From assembly GCF_016545825.1 (NCBI RefSeq), contig NC_052616.1, positions 8,184,001 through 8,248,000 of the forward strand: DNA of 64,000 bases. The letters are read 5' to 3'. Positions 33,494-45,009 of the stretch are shown piece after piece (the first letter of the stretch is position 1; the number at the start of each line of letters is the position of its first letter). This stretch comes from Eucalyptus grandis (Eukaryota; Streptophyta; Magnoliopsida; Myrtales; Myrtaceae). Position numbers and translations under genes: made by a program. The notes below the pieces were generated by a model, which saw only the letters and a program-made list of their open reading frames with translations, made no database searches and was not told the origin of the DNA.

Positions 33494-36400
33494 CCACGAA
33501 AATTAAGGGGAAAGGACGCGTGTTAGTTTATTTTGGTTACGTTCCATCGACCGTACCGTTATGGCTGCTTAATGATAGATTTAATTGTCGGTCTGCTTAG
33601 TCTATTAGCGGGGGACTAATACCTGCCATTAGTTATCATTGTTATATAGAATCTGCAACATAATGTCTCTGGTAAATATTTTGGTGACTTGGCTTACTCG
33701 ATTTTCACTCTTCTTGTTGATCTTTTAGTTAACTAGAAACTGCCTTCCTCTTGTCCAGGTACGACAACCTTCCAGACTATTTCCAGCTACTGTCTGAGCT
33801 AATGGAGTCGTGTAAGTGGTTTTGCCGAACAAACTTCATCGAGCATGATATTTTGTAAATAGGACTTTAATTAAGGAAATACAGCTCCATTTGGTTTGTC
33901 TATCTTATTGAGGAGGGAGGCGGACAGTTATTGTACCTAATTAGTGAAATTTTGCATTGGATAGTGTTTTCCTTCTCTTGATAAACCATCTTATGATGGC
34001 ACATGCTGTCTTGTCCCATTGGTATGACATGCGATGGAGGAACGAAACGGGAGCGAAAGTTTTAGATATCTAGTATGAAGGAGATCTTGAAGGATTCTAT
34101 TGGCGAGTTTCCTTGACATTTGTACATTATAACTTGACATATATGAGGTGCTTTATAGAGTTTATTTGGATACTGTTGTGTTTGTTCGATGTCGTTGATG
34201 CATTGTTTGTGATAACTTTTAGACATAAATTGCTATAAAAAAAAAAATAGAACTTTTTCTATTTACTAATTATTTCAAGTAAGCGATCATTTTTTCCAAA
34301 TCATTCATCTTTTGCAAAGTAAACGAAATCTTAAAGTCTTGCTTCTTTCCTTTGATTTTGCCTTGTAACATCGTCACAGGTTCATTCAAAGTGCTTCAAT
34401 TTGAATTCCTCCTTATGTAGTTTCTTAGAATTTCCATGTAAAGTTTGTATGATGGTAGACACTAGTTACAAGTTACTTGGTCAATTGCTCAATTTGCTCA
34501 AAGTTCGAGCACATATTCAGGCGTGGTAAGAAAACAGGAAAGCGTTTATACATGGACTTGAGATTGAATGATCACCAAGATATACTTTTTAACTTGTTAT
34601 TTGAATTCTCAATAGCATTTCAATATGGAAAGACTTCGATACTGTTTTCCTAATCCAAACTAGCATTTCAATGTTGACCAGCGGTTGTAATCTGACCACC
34701 GTGACTAACTAATGCTTGGAAGTGAACCGGTTCACGAAAACGAGGGCATTGCTGGTCACTCAAGCATCCTCATTCACCCTTTGCCTTATCACCAACTTTA
34801 CGCTTCCATCCATAATACGACCTCAAGTTGTCACACTGAATGAGTCGGTTTATCTAGCCATCCATTCTATAAAGGTAACAATTTAAGCAGAAAAATTACT
34901 AAAATTCCGGGTCGGTGGAGTATAGGTAGCTAAATTTGTACTTTATATAAGTGAGACAATTTGAATCGGATAATTTTCAATCCTATCCAATTCCGATGTG
35001 ATCCACTCATTGACAGGCCTATCAGTTGGCTACAAGCCCAATTGCTTCAATTTGTCACGTTTCCATTGATAGCTAGTCAATCCTCATAAATGTCATAAGC
35101 TTATAACATTATTGCTTCTAATCGGTTTGAAACTTTCACCGTCTCAGTTTTTTTTCCCTCCCAATTAATGATATCTTACATGTGTTAGATTGTCCTTTCG
35201 TTAGTAAAACCATTTCCAAAAAACTACTTGTAAGTGCTTCTGCGTGGCCAAGGGCTTGCCATGATTGCTAATTAGTTTTTCCCCATGTGCCCTGTGTATT
35301 GGTCAGAGAAGGAAATGCAATAGGCAAAATGAGCCAAGAGGACATCAATAGTACCGTAATTTTTGTACTACTCATTTTAACGTCATAAAATTTCAAACAG
35401 TCATTAAGTGCCTTCAAAGATGCCGTTAAAGCCCTTTCTTGCCCCAATTTGAGGATTCAAGACTATATTCGGTTGCAATTCAAAACCTAGCCCCTGTTTT
35501 CACTTGCAAATCAAAATCAATGCTTCATCCCGAACGCCACGCCGTCTACCCTCCTCCTTCGGCCACCGCCACCACCATCATTTGAACTCCCTCTCTGTCT
35601 CTCCCTAAGTCCTTAGTGCTCATGATTCTTCCTCCCTTCATTTGGTACGCCACGTCGCAGTATTTATTCTAAAACAATGGCATGTGATATTTTCGGCAAC
35701 ACAAGTGACCAATGTCACTTGAATGATTGATTTTTAGAAGTTGTGGCACTTAAATGATCACCTGGAAAGTTACGACGACAAAACGAGCATCGTACGATGG
35801 CACCGTTAGTGTCTTTCTCTTAAGAATTGAGGACCTAAAAGCTAGTTGCTTTTTAGTAGTGGGATAAATGGCTTAGCTTTTGACGATCTTTTGAAGGACA
35901 GGAGTATCAATGGGAAAGGTTTGGCCAAATTATTAATGGCTTAGAAATATTTATCCGAACTGCATATTTTTACCTTTCCAGGCAGTAGAGAAGTAAAATT
36001 TTGTTCCATGAAAACGAACAGCCGAAACTGCTGTCAGCAGAACGCAAAGAAGAACAAATCAGCACAAGTAAGAAAACCTACTATCAGACAAGCCCGCTGA
36101 CAAGAACCAAACAACTCGAGATTCAAGCTATGCATTGCAAGATTCCCTGAAGATGGCATAATAGGTCTATAATTGAACCGATAGCTAGTCTTGTTCTGGA
36201 CTTCCAACTAGCTAACCTGTCATTGACATCATTATCGAAGCCTTTACGAAAAATTGATGCTGTAGAACTCTACAAGGGTGTGATGCTACCAGAGGAAGAA
36301 TGTCACAGTTGGATTCTGCAACATTCTCCCCAAGAATACTTCGATGTCCTCGATTGAAATTACAATTTACTGCAGTAGTGACAAGGGTTGGGTTTAAACC

Positions 36401-36562
36401 AAATAGATGGGTTGTAAGTCCCTCTTGAAAGATTTTTGTTAATAATGATTGTCACAAGTTGAGGTAGAGTGTATGAGCAGGGCCTTCCTTCGAAAAATGA
36501 CACTTTTATGGAATCCAACGGCAATCACAATCTGTGCAAGAAAGGGTCCATTCATACCAATA

Positions 36563-36768
36563 ATGTTAAGGCGCACGTGTGAGTGAATTATATTAGAGAA
36601 ATCCTACATCGGAATGTAGAGCGGTTAATATATCCTAGTTGGTCCATTACTCATTGACTTAAGCTTTTTAGTTAAGGTAGATGTAACTGGATATATTGAC
36701 GGGTTCAGATTTAGACTCCCTCTTAGCGATCTCTCCAAGTGAAGATATCAGAATTTTGCTGCTTGCTC
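36563..36768. mobile_element. About 0.2-kb insertion in copy B, possibly solo LTR/TRIM
   Basis: Present in B but absent from A at the corresponding place (about 25580). Flanked by CCAATA on both sides (36557-36562 and 36769-36774). It begins ATGTTAAGGCGCACGTG and contains GAAATCCTACATCGGAATG and TAGTTGGTCCATTACTC, a style seen in short LTR/TRIM elements. Clean TG...CA ends are not evident, so the class is uncertain. Confidence 0.6.
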
Positions 36769-37594
36769 CCAATAGGTAGCATATGCATGTAGACTCTAAT
36801 TGATCAGAGTCACGAAATGCAAATAAGCTACTCTAGTGTCGATTTTCCGATAGGAAAAGGTGATTTTGTAAGCCTTGTGGAGAAAAGTATGGGTAACCGT
36901 GCGTACAATCCTGGTTCTAGCAGCTGAAGAAGCTCTGTATCGATTCTAATCTCTACTGTAAGACATCATTTGGTGTACCGTTTAGTCAGTTATATCTTGA
37001 ATAGAATTGCTGGGAAACGGAAGATACCTACATCTAGTTTGAAAGTGTCTACTGAGTGTAGCCATCATGGTGAGTTATGCTAGGAAGTTTGCTTTTGATA
37101 CAGTTGAATACTAATGTGCCGCACCTGAATGTTGCTGCTGTCATTTTGCATAATAGTGCCTGGGATACTATAAAACCTTAGCATTTATCATGGCTCGGCC
37201 ACGTTCGATCTAGTTCAATACAAACGCATGTGAAGCATTGTTTTATAAAAAGCTCTGCTAGATAGTCCCTAGCCAATGGGTTGAACACACTCTGATTGCA
37301 ATGTCGTGCAAAGTTGCTGATCAATGGGAAAGTCTCTTCTGACAAATTGGGAGTCATTCGTTCTCCAAGGAAAGAGTACCCTTATGACCTCCACTTTTGG
37401 AGGATCTTTCTTTTGCTGCCGGGTGAACCACAAAGCTTGTTTTCCAAGCGATGCTTCTGAGCCATCATCCGCTTAAGCAAACAGTATATCACTCAAGATT
37501 AGAGTTTCACCTGGACAGATTGAAGATCGAAGTTGAATACTTCCACATTTTTTTCTTCATTTTTCTTCATCATTCTATCGGCGAGTTGAATAAG

Positions 37595-39179
37595 TCTTCA
37601 CACCTGTCTATCAGAAAGCTTTCCTCAGGACTTTATTAAGTTTGAGTTACTTTTTGGGTCATCTAGCAAAAGCCTAATGAACGGGGCTTGATTCAAGTTG
37701 GAAGAGAAAAGTGTTGATATGATCAATCCAACCACTTCCACCATTGCCATGGCAGAGCAAGGCTTGGGCTAGCAGGTCCTGCAAAAGCCTTGGGCTAGAA
37801 GGTCCTGCAATTTGTGCCTGGTCAAAACTAAAAAAATTTTGCCCTTTTTATATGGAAAAATATGAAGAAAAAAAGGTTGTATCAGCTGAAATAATTCAAT
37901 GAGGAGAATAATAGGCAGAGCTATGATGCCAAAATCACTACATCTCACTGCTAACAAGTCAGTCCATTTAAGAAAAACTAGTCATCCTCACAGAAGAGAT
38001 TGTGAAACATACACTAAACCCAACTCAGGTAAATGATGACCGCGCTTACTCCCTCCTCCCCACCCCCACCCCCTTCTCTCTCTCTTCCATTTCCTTATGT
38101 TCATGTACATCACTTGGCAATAGTTACAAGGATATAATCTTTGTTTACATTAGCTTGCCTTCTAACTTTCGATCGAACATTTTGTAGGGTAAAAAATGGT
38201 TGAAACCCAAAATTCATGATCTAGGAGTAGGAGGAGCACTCGCCTAGAACCGGATGCATGCCCACTTTTCCATTGAAAATTACGGCTGGTCTCGAAAGAG
38301 AAGGTGGTCACGTAGCCTAATTTAAAGAATCGAGCTTTGTTATTTCCCTTCACATATTTGGGATTTATTTGCTGATTAGCACAGTAACTTGCAACGGGAG
38401 ACGTTAAAATGTGTTAAGCTCTAAATTCATCTCACTTCCCAAGGCTGTCACAGTTATGGTCTAAGGTCATGTCTAATATGTTGAATTGAACAGATCATGC
38501 AGGAAGCAAGAGTTCTTGACATTCACTTGCAAGCAAATATTTATTCTGTCAAGTACCATCCTGGATCTAACACTCATGCTGCGGTGCGTATCTGCTTTTC
38601 TCAGTCTATGACTCAACCAATGGATTTTCCACATGAGGACATAATAATTCTGGACAGATCAACAAGCCTCGTGCACTTTCGAGTTAAGTTGAGCTCGTTA
38701 ACCTGACTTGACATTTACCTCAAAGCATGCTTGATACAAGACATCTTGATTTTGCACGCAACCGGGAAGTCCGACATTTGGAAACTCCACCAGTTGGACA
38801 TATGCATCATCATCGTAGATCGTTGGAGATATTGATGATGGCACATCTCTCATCGACATGTCGTCGGTGTTTCTACACAGGCCATTCGCCAATCCTGCTG
38901 CTTGGCATCGGTTTGCTTCTTCTAACAGGAAATGACCAATGAGGATGCAAGTTCATATTTTATTTGTGCCGGAGTTGGAAGAACGATAGCCCAGCCGCAA
39001 GCAGTAAAGGAACGATCAAGGCACTCGTCCTTGCATTCCGAATGGTAGGCTTAACGAAGAAAATAATAGAATTGAATCATGAAAGTCACGCGTCTGCTTG
39101 TTATTCTGAACTTCTAGGCATCAGATAACGCTGGAAAGTGATTTTAATGTTAAGTCTCTAACTTCTATTTTGAAGAGAG
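37595..39179. other. Intergenic DNA, no gene recognised
   Basis: Includes a short duplicated phrase (CTTGGGCTAGAAGGTCCTGC) near 37765-37810. A short open stretch at 38497-38585 (ARVLDIHLQANIYSVKYHPG) has an exon-like look with AG before and GT after, but I do not recognise the protein and give it no gene call. Confidence 0.4.
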
Positions 39180-39545
39180 GAGAATTGCTCGTAGCTTCCC
39201 AAAAATGGTTGGTTAATCATCGTCATAAGCGAAGCGATACGCTCAATTATGGGCTGGGCTGGGCGGCAGTTTGCCATCAGGACGCCCAGGCTTTACTAGC
39301 ACGGCCGAATTTCCCTTATCAACAACTTATGCATGTCGTGGAGTTGGAAGATGAGCTCGGAGCTTTCGCATCCGCAGGCGCAGTACTCTTTTGCCCTGGC
39401 AAGCAGCTTGGCTGAGACCGAGGCAGAGAGATTTTGCACTCTCTCCATGATAATGATTGTTCTTATGCCGACCCAAGGAAATTGAACCGAGCTGATTTAA
39501 AATCTGAATCAATCAACCAATATAACGTGAGATTTTATGAGAGTA
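39180..39545 (+). repeat. Local duplicate, copy 1
   Basis: From about 39260 it matches 40749-40990 with indels (GGACG, CTTTACTAGCA(C/T)GGCCGAATTTCCC, CACTCTCTCCATGATAATGA, ATGAATCAACCAAT-like end). The second copy lies directly upstream of the intact F-box gene. Non-coding as far as I can see. Confidence 0.75.
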
Positions 39546-40689
39546 CTACCAATTATTCTAAAAATTAAAATATTTTAAATTATAAATCACACATTCATCT
39601 AACAATTTGATTTAGCTAGATGTTGGAATGATTGAAACCAAACATAACAATTCGGTTCTCAAACTTCACTCTAAAAGCAGCCACCAGCCATATTAAAAAT
39701 TCGTGGACGAACTTTGATTTGTTTATAGCCTCTCCACCATTCAAATAACAATTGGATTAATTTATCAATTTCCTAAGTTTCTAGGAACCGTTGTTCGGAC
39801 CATTTTTACTATTCTTCGCATCATTCGTGGCCTAAAGTTTAGCACAAATTCATCCCCTTCTCTTTCCTTTTCCCCCTTTCTTATTCCCCTATTCAGCAAT
39901 TTTTTTTCTTATAATCCATGGACTTTGAATCAATGTGCAATGCACTTCGTGAACTTCTAATATGTTTAACGTGGTTCCAAGGCTGTTGTTGCATATTTGA
40001 TTTAGTCCCTAAATTAAGTGAAAATGTTCAATGTTATCTCCCATTTTAAATTTAACAGAAGCACAATATGGAACATTTTTCATATAATTCAAAAATCCGA
40101 TAGAACACGTACAAAAAATTCAAAGCTCACATTGAATATTGAATAAAAGTTTAATGATCACATTGAATAAATTAAAAATTAAAAAATTATATCGTACGTT
40201 AAAACTATTTGGATTATTATCCAAAGAATTTACCATGAGGGTCCCCCACAAGTACGGACTCATTACGGAAGCCCTCCATCGACGTGTTGGGAATTCAAAG
40301 GTCTCTTCTCTTCGCACAAGGTGACAAATCGAAATACAAACTTGATCAGAGATTCGCTCAAGGCATGATTTTAAAGAATGGCGGTTTGATCAAGCTGTGG
40401 ACCTGATAGGACACAAGAGACTCTTTAGGAAAAAGCGGGCGCGGGAATTTAGGAACAAAAAATTCGATTCGTTTTTCTTGCTGTCCACAGCAAAAAGCTC
40501 ACGCTGCTCGATTGTTGAAATAATATATTTTTAATTCCAGCGTGCTCTCCACGGCTTGAGAAGGAGAAAGAGGAGAAGGAGAAAAGGTGATTCACGCTTC
40601 TTTTTATGCATCATCCACCACCGTAGAAAAAACACAGCACGCGGTCGGCCTAGTCCTGGAAACACGAGCCAGAAGAATTTGTTGCGATC
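39546..40689. other. Intergenic DNA between local duplicates
   Basis: AT-rich; no gene or known repeat recognised. Short frames near 40120-40324 on both strands show no domain. Confidence 0.4.
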
Positions 40690-41000
40690 TCGTGCGTGAT
40701 TGACGCGCGAATCGGTCTGCTCGACGGCCACTCCAAAGACACAACCGTATGGCAGCGGATCGCCCTCAGGACGGCTGGGCCTTTACTAGCATGGCCGAAT
40801 TTCCCTGGCTCATGCACAGAGCTTTCACATCTGCGCGGCAACCTTTTGCCTCGGCAAAGAGCCTTGGCTGGGATCGAGCAGAGGAATTTTACACTCTCTC
40901 CATGATAATGATCTTATGTCGATCTAATTAAATTGAATCAAACCAATTCAAGATGAATCAACCAATAAAATTCGAGATTTTGTGAAATCACTAGGAGGCG
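40690..41000 (+). repeat. Local duplicate, copy 2, upstream of the F-box gene
   Basis: Partner of 39180-39545. It sits 350-650 bases upstream of the F-box start codon, so duplicated upstream/regulatory DNA is a reasonable but untested reading. Confidence 0.7.
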
Positions 41001-41156
41001 CATCACTTAAAGCTCCACTCATGAGGGGACCGATTTGGGACTGTAAAGATTTGGGGCCCTCCCGCGAATTTTGTGAGCGCAAGTTTCGGGAGACTAGGAC
41101 TAATATTTTTACTCTATCGTTCTCTTCAGTCTTCACAGCTCAAGCTGCTCTCTGAC

Positions 41157-41190
41157 TCCTCTCTCTCTCTCTCTCCCCTCCCCCCTTCCT
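41157..41190 (+). promoter_or_regulatory. Pyrimidine-rich tract in the F-box gene leader
   Basis: A CT/C-rich run (CTCTCTCTCTCTCTCCCC and following) lies about 165-200 bases before the chosen start codon. Such tracts are common in plant 5' leaders and near core promoters. An AT-rich stretch near 41100-41112 could serve as the core promoter, but no clear TATA box is seen. Confidence 0.35.
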
Positions 41191-41353
41191 CCCGGCATGT
41201 AAGGGGGTGAGGTTTTCGAACCAAAAGAGTAGCGTTTTCTCATCGTCATCTTCTTTGATTGTGTGGATCAGATATAGTGTTTTCTCAGCGTTATCTTCTT
41301 CGTCACGGCTCGTTCGAACTGTGAGGAGGCGAGATTCGGAAGTATTCTGGGAA

Positions 41354-43270
41354 ATGGAGGGCCTTTCGGACGATCTGATCACCAAGATACTGGAACGAGT
41401 CCCGAAGGAGTCGCTGCTCCGGCCCAGGTGCGTGTCCGCACGGTGGCGTCGCTCTATAGACGAACGTTTCTTCAGTAAGTCGCCCGTCTACCTCCTCACC
41501 ATGTTTTCCTCGAGCCTCTACTGTATCGATCTGCGTCGCCCGGGTGACTTTGAGGAGATTGAGAACCCTCTCAGGTGGGAACGGATCGTGTTACTAGGGT
41601 CTTGCCGTGGCTTCCTTTGCATTTATAATGAGGACAACGGCCAGGTTGCTATATGGAATCCGTCCACCAGATGGTGTAAGCGCTTGCCACCTGCAGATGC
41701 TGAGATAGCCCATAGATTGGGCTCCCCTGCTTGCGTTTATGGATTTGGGTATGACTATTGGAATGATGAGTTTGTATTGTTGATGCTGGTTCAGACTTTG
41801 GAAGATCCGATTGTATCTGCAGTTAGCATCTATAGACAAAGAGCTAATGCGTGGAGGCGGCTTCAGGGGACACTGCCATACTCTCTGGTTGATCCACGCA
41901 CAATGGGGGTTTTCCTGCGCGGCCATCTGCATTGGATAATGAGACGCGACCCGATGCAGAATTCAGCAAAAGTGCTGGTGGCTTTTGATATTCATACTGA
42001 AAAATTCGTGGAAGCACACCAGCTTAGTTTTAAAGACAATAGGTTGCCAATGTATTTGGCCGTCCTGGGAGGGCGTCTTTGCTTTATTACTTATCGTGAG
42101 CGAGAAGGAGGTGTCCGTGCGTGGATTATCAGTGGATATGGATCAGAAGAATCACGGGAGAGTTTGTTCAGGATACGTGACTACTTGATGGATGGGGTAC
42201 TTCTCCAGCCATTGGCTTCCTCCCAGAACGGTGGTCAAGTTTTGCTGCTGTACCATCGGACTCTGGTTTGGTACGATTTACTTACCCATGATGAAAAGCC
42301 GTTCCATATAAACGGCATGCCAGGCTTCTTCGAAGCAGCAACTTGTTTCTTCACAGAGTCGCACCTCAAGCGGTTCGTGATTCTGTGCCTCTTCAGCGTG
42401 GATCCTCCGAGACTCTACTTTATCGGTTCCCTTACGGACGTGATGGAGAAAGAGTACCCTCAAGGGTGGCAACGGATCCGGTTGCTAGGGTCTTGCAATC
42501 GCATACTTTGCTTTTCTAATGTGGACGATGGCCACGTTGCTCTATGGAGACCGACTATAGGGGATTTTTGGGTCTTGCCACCTGCAGACGCTGAGATACC
42601 CCATGGATTGGGTCTCTCTCCTGAGATAACCCATATATTGGATCCCTCTGTTCAAGTTTATGGTTTAGGGCATGACGATAGGAGTAGGGAGAGCGTGGTG
42701 TTGAGGCTGGTTCAGACCGTGGAAGAGCCAGTTGTATCTGAAGTTAGCATCTATAGAGCAAGAGTTGATGCATGGAGGCGGCTCCAGGGGATTCCATATT
42801 ATCTGGTTGGTCCGCATGAAATGGGGGTTTCCTTGTGCAACCATCTACACTGGATAATGAGACGCGAGGGGTCGCAGGATTCGCCAAAAGTATTGGCGGC
42901 TTTTGATTTTCATACTGAGGAATTTGTGGAGGTGCACCTGCCTGATTCTATAGACAATACGCTTGGAATGGGTTTGGCCGACCTGGAAGGGTGTCTTTGC
43001 CTTATCATTTATGGTGAGCAAATGGGCGTCGATGTGTGGATTATGAGAGAATATGGATTGAATGGACCATGGGATCCGTTTTTCTCAATACCTGACCACC
43101 CAAAGAGTAGGAGACCTGTCCGGCCATTGGCTTACTCCCAAAATGGTCATCAAGTTTTGGTAGGAATGGACCATGAGACTCTCGTTTGGTACAATTTACA
43201 CACCAATGGCGTCAAGGAGTTCCTTATAAACGGCATGCCAAGGTCCTTTGATGAAGCAGTTTGTTTGTGA
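41354..43270 (+). CDS. F-box protein with two F-box-associated (FBA) repeats
   Basis: An intact single-exon frame of 638 residues. Residues about 3-40 form the F-box (GLSDDLITKILERVPKESLL, then RCVSARWRRSID), which in this family binds SKP1/ASK in SCF ubiquitin ligases. Two homologous FBA-type regions follow: about 70-330 (LLGSCRGFLCIYN, VAIWNPSTRWCKRLPP, VYGFGYDYWNDEFVLL, LHWIMRRD, KVLVAFDI) and about 370-630 (LLGSCNRILCFSN, VALWRPT, VYGLGHDD, VSEVSIYRARVDAWRRL, LHWIMRRE, KVLAAFDF). Most FBA F-box proteins carry one such region in roughly 350-420 residues, so this one appears internally duplicated without a second F-box. An in-frame ATG at 41207 would add 49 residues; I prefer 41354 because the F-box normally sits at the extreme N-terminus. 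Substrate unknown. Copies A and B are its broken relatives. Confidence 0.88.
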   Translation: MEGLSDDLITKILERVPKESLLRPRCVSARWRRSIDERFFSKSPVYLLTMFSSSLYCIDLRRPGDFEEIENPLRWERIVLLGSCRGFLCIYNEDNGQVAIWNPSTRWCKRLPPADAEIAHRLGSPACVYGFGYDYWNDEFVLLMLVQTLEDPIVSAVSIYRQRANAWRRLQGTLPYSLVDPRTMGVFLRGHLHWIMRRDPMQNSAKVLVAFDIHTEKFVEAHQLSFKDNRLPMYLAVLGGRLCFITYREREGGVRAWIISGYGSEESRESLFRIRDYLMDGVLLQPLASSQNGGQVLLLYHRTLVWYDLLTHDEKPFHINGMPGFFEAATCFFTESHLKRFVILCLFSVDPPRLYFIGSLTDVMEKEYPQGWQRIRLLGSCNRILCFSNVDDGHVALWRPTIGDFWVLPPADAEIPHGLGLSPEITHILDPSVQVYGLGHDDRSRESVVLRLVQTVEEPVVSEVSIYRARVDAWRRLQGIPYYLVGPHEMGVSLCNHLHWIMRREGSQDSPKVLAAFDFHTEEFVEVHLPDSIDNTLGMGLADLEGCLCLIIYGEQMGVDVWIMREYGLNGPWDPFFSIPDHPKSRRPVRPLAYSQNGHQVLVGMDHETLVWYNLHTNGVKEFLINGMPRSFDEAVCL

Positions 43271-44620
43271 TTATGAATGAAGTGCCAAGATGTGGGGTAA
43301 GTACTTTGTGAAAAGTAGCTAGTTTTTTCATGTTGGGCTATCTCAGATTCTTCGTAAACAGACCTTTAATAACCTGGTTAGTGTAATGGATTTTGCTTGA
43401 ACTGTTTCCTCCCTCTTGCATGTTTGTGCAAATGTGGAGTGAAAGAAACTCTTTTCCACGACTTTTGGGATGGAAGAAGGAAACTGATGTTAAAACGATG
43501 AATTTCCTACTTAAGGAATAGCTCTTTCTAGAAGAAGAAGAGTTGTTCAATTGATGCGACGGATGATGGGGTCCTTTCTCTTTTTGTGGACGGGATAACT
43601 TTTGGAAGTCGAGGAGACTATTAAAGTGGTTTTGTGATCTAATTAATTGGAAAATATGGACAAAGAATGGAGGAGATGATTGAGGAATAAGGTGAATTAA
43701 TGTGGGAATTGGGAACTCGGAATTGAAGATTTCGTGCCAATTATGTTTCACAAAACAAAACCGTCGTGTGCTCCTTTATTTTCTTTTTTGTCCATATTTT
43801 AACTAATGAGAGAAAGAATAAAGCTGTCTGGAAGGAGAATGCATGCTGTAGAAGAGGAGTTTATGTCTAATGCATATTAGGAAAACACATTCACTAAGGT
43901 TTCTGTGGAAACAATAGGTTAGAAAATATCTATTTAAGAGCTATAACAGCCGAAAAAAAAAACGTTTTTAATTGCTCTAGTTCATACCAATAAATAGGAA
44001 TGAAGTTCCCTTCATCGCAATTACTGTTCCATTCAACGTGTTAGCTTTGAGACCACCAAAATTAAGGGAAAAAGATGCGTATTAGTTTATTTTTATCACA
44101 TTCCATCCATTGTACCGTTATGGTTGCTTAATGATAGATTTAATTGTCAGTCTGCTTAGTCAGTAGTGGGGAACTGACGTCTGCTAACATAATCTCTCTG
44201 GTAAATATTTTGGTGACTTGGCTCACTCGAACCTCTCATCTTTACTGCTGTTATCGATTGTTTAATTGATTTGGAACTACCTTCCTCTTGTCCAGGGATG
44301 GCTTCCTTTGAGAGGGTTCAAGCTTGTTCTCTGAGCTAATGGAGGCATAGTTGTGCAAGGGTTATCTCTATGAACTGTGATTACCCTGATAAGTGAATTT
44401 GCTAATATATAACTCAAGCTGAGGTGCCGATTTCTAAAGAAAAATTGACTTGTTTTGGAGGGAGGCAAACATTTGTTGTATCTAACTATGTACTTAAGCA
44501 TCAGACTGTTTTTCTTTTCTAAGTAAAATGTCTTATGATGACGCATGCTGTCTTGACCCATTTGTTTGACATGATCATGGAGGAATGAAAGGCGAGCAAA
44601 AAGCTATAGCTAATTAGTAC
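43271..44620 (+). repeat. Downstream flank of F-box copy C
   Basis: Collinear with 2690-3950 and 32385-34080 but more diverged (shared GTGAAAAGTAGCTAG, AGGAGATGATTGAG, ATGATAGATTTAATTGTC, TTCCTCTTGTCCAGG). No gene. Contains the gene's probable 3' UTR near its start, although no single polyadenylation signal stands out. Confidence 0.8.
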
Positions 44621-44625
44621 GACTT

Positions 44626-45009
44626 TGTTATGACAAATGCGAAAACTACAACGAAATTAAAATTAAAAAAAGAAGAAGAAAAGATAATGTAGATTTACGT
44701 GGAAAACCCTTGCGGGAAAAACCATGAGGAGAGGAGAAACAAAATTCACTATCGAAATTCAAGTATTACAAAAGGTGCATCGAGAAAACTTTGAGGCTCC
44801 TTTTATCTCTACTTCAAACTAATAACTTGAGGAAAAACAAATATTTATACTACTCAATTTTGGGCTATGGGCTTGGGCCTAACCCCTTTGCTGCTAATAC
44901 TAAACCCTCTATATATTTTTCTTAAGTTGGGTTGCCATAAATTTCAGCTTTGGTATCAAAACTCAATTTGGGTTGCGTAGCCGAAATAGAATTCAAGACA
45001 TACTCAACA
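44626..45009 (-). mobile_element. Solo LTR, probably Ty1-copia
   Basis: A 384-bp insertion interrupting the copy C flank (compare 3950-3965 in copy A). Read on the minus strand it begins TGTTGAGTATGTCTTG and ends TTTGTCATAACA. It contains CACGTAAATCTACATTATC near its end, a phrase common in plant copia LTRs. No matching second LTR or coding region is adjacent, so a solo LTR is likely. The target duplication is not clear. Confidence 0.65.

Larger units (their letters stand above)
31708..37594 (+). repeat. Segmental duplicate copy B of the F-box locus
   Basis: Collinear with copy A (1977-26393 minus the two Tat-type insertions) over FBA fragment and downstream flank. It ends where ATTCTATCGGCGAGTTGAAT loses similarity to 26370-26393. 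It carries three insertions missing from A (32837-33023, 33269-33476, 36563-36768) and lacks both large Tat-type insertions of A. Apart from the FBA fragment, no gene is recognised in it. Confidence 0.9.

Noticed and set aside
38497..38585. Exon-like stretch (ARVLDIHLQANIYSVKYHPG)
   Set aside because: Not recognised, no neighbouring exon found, and too short to support a gene.
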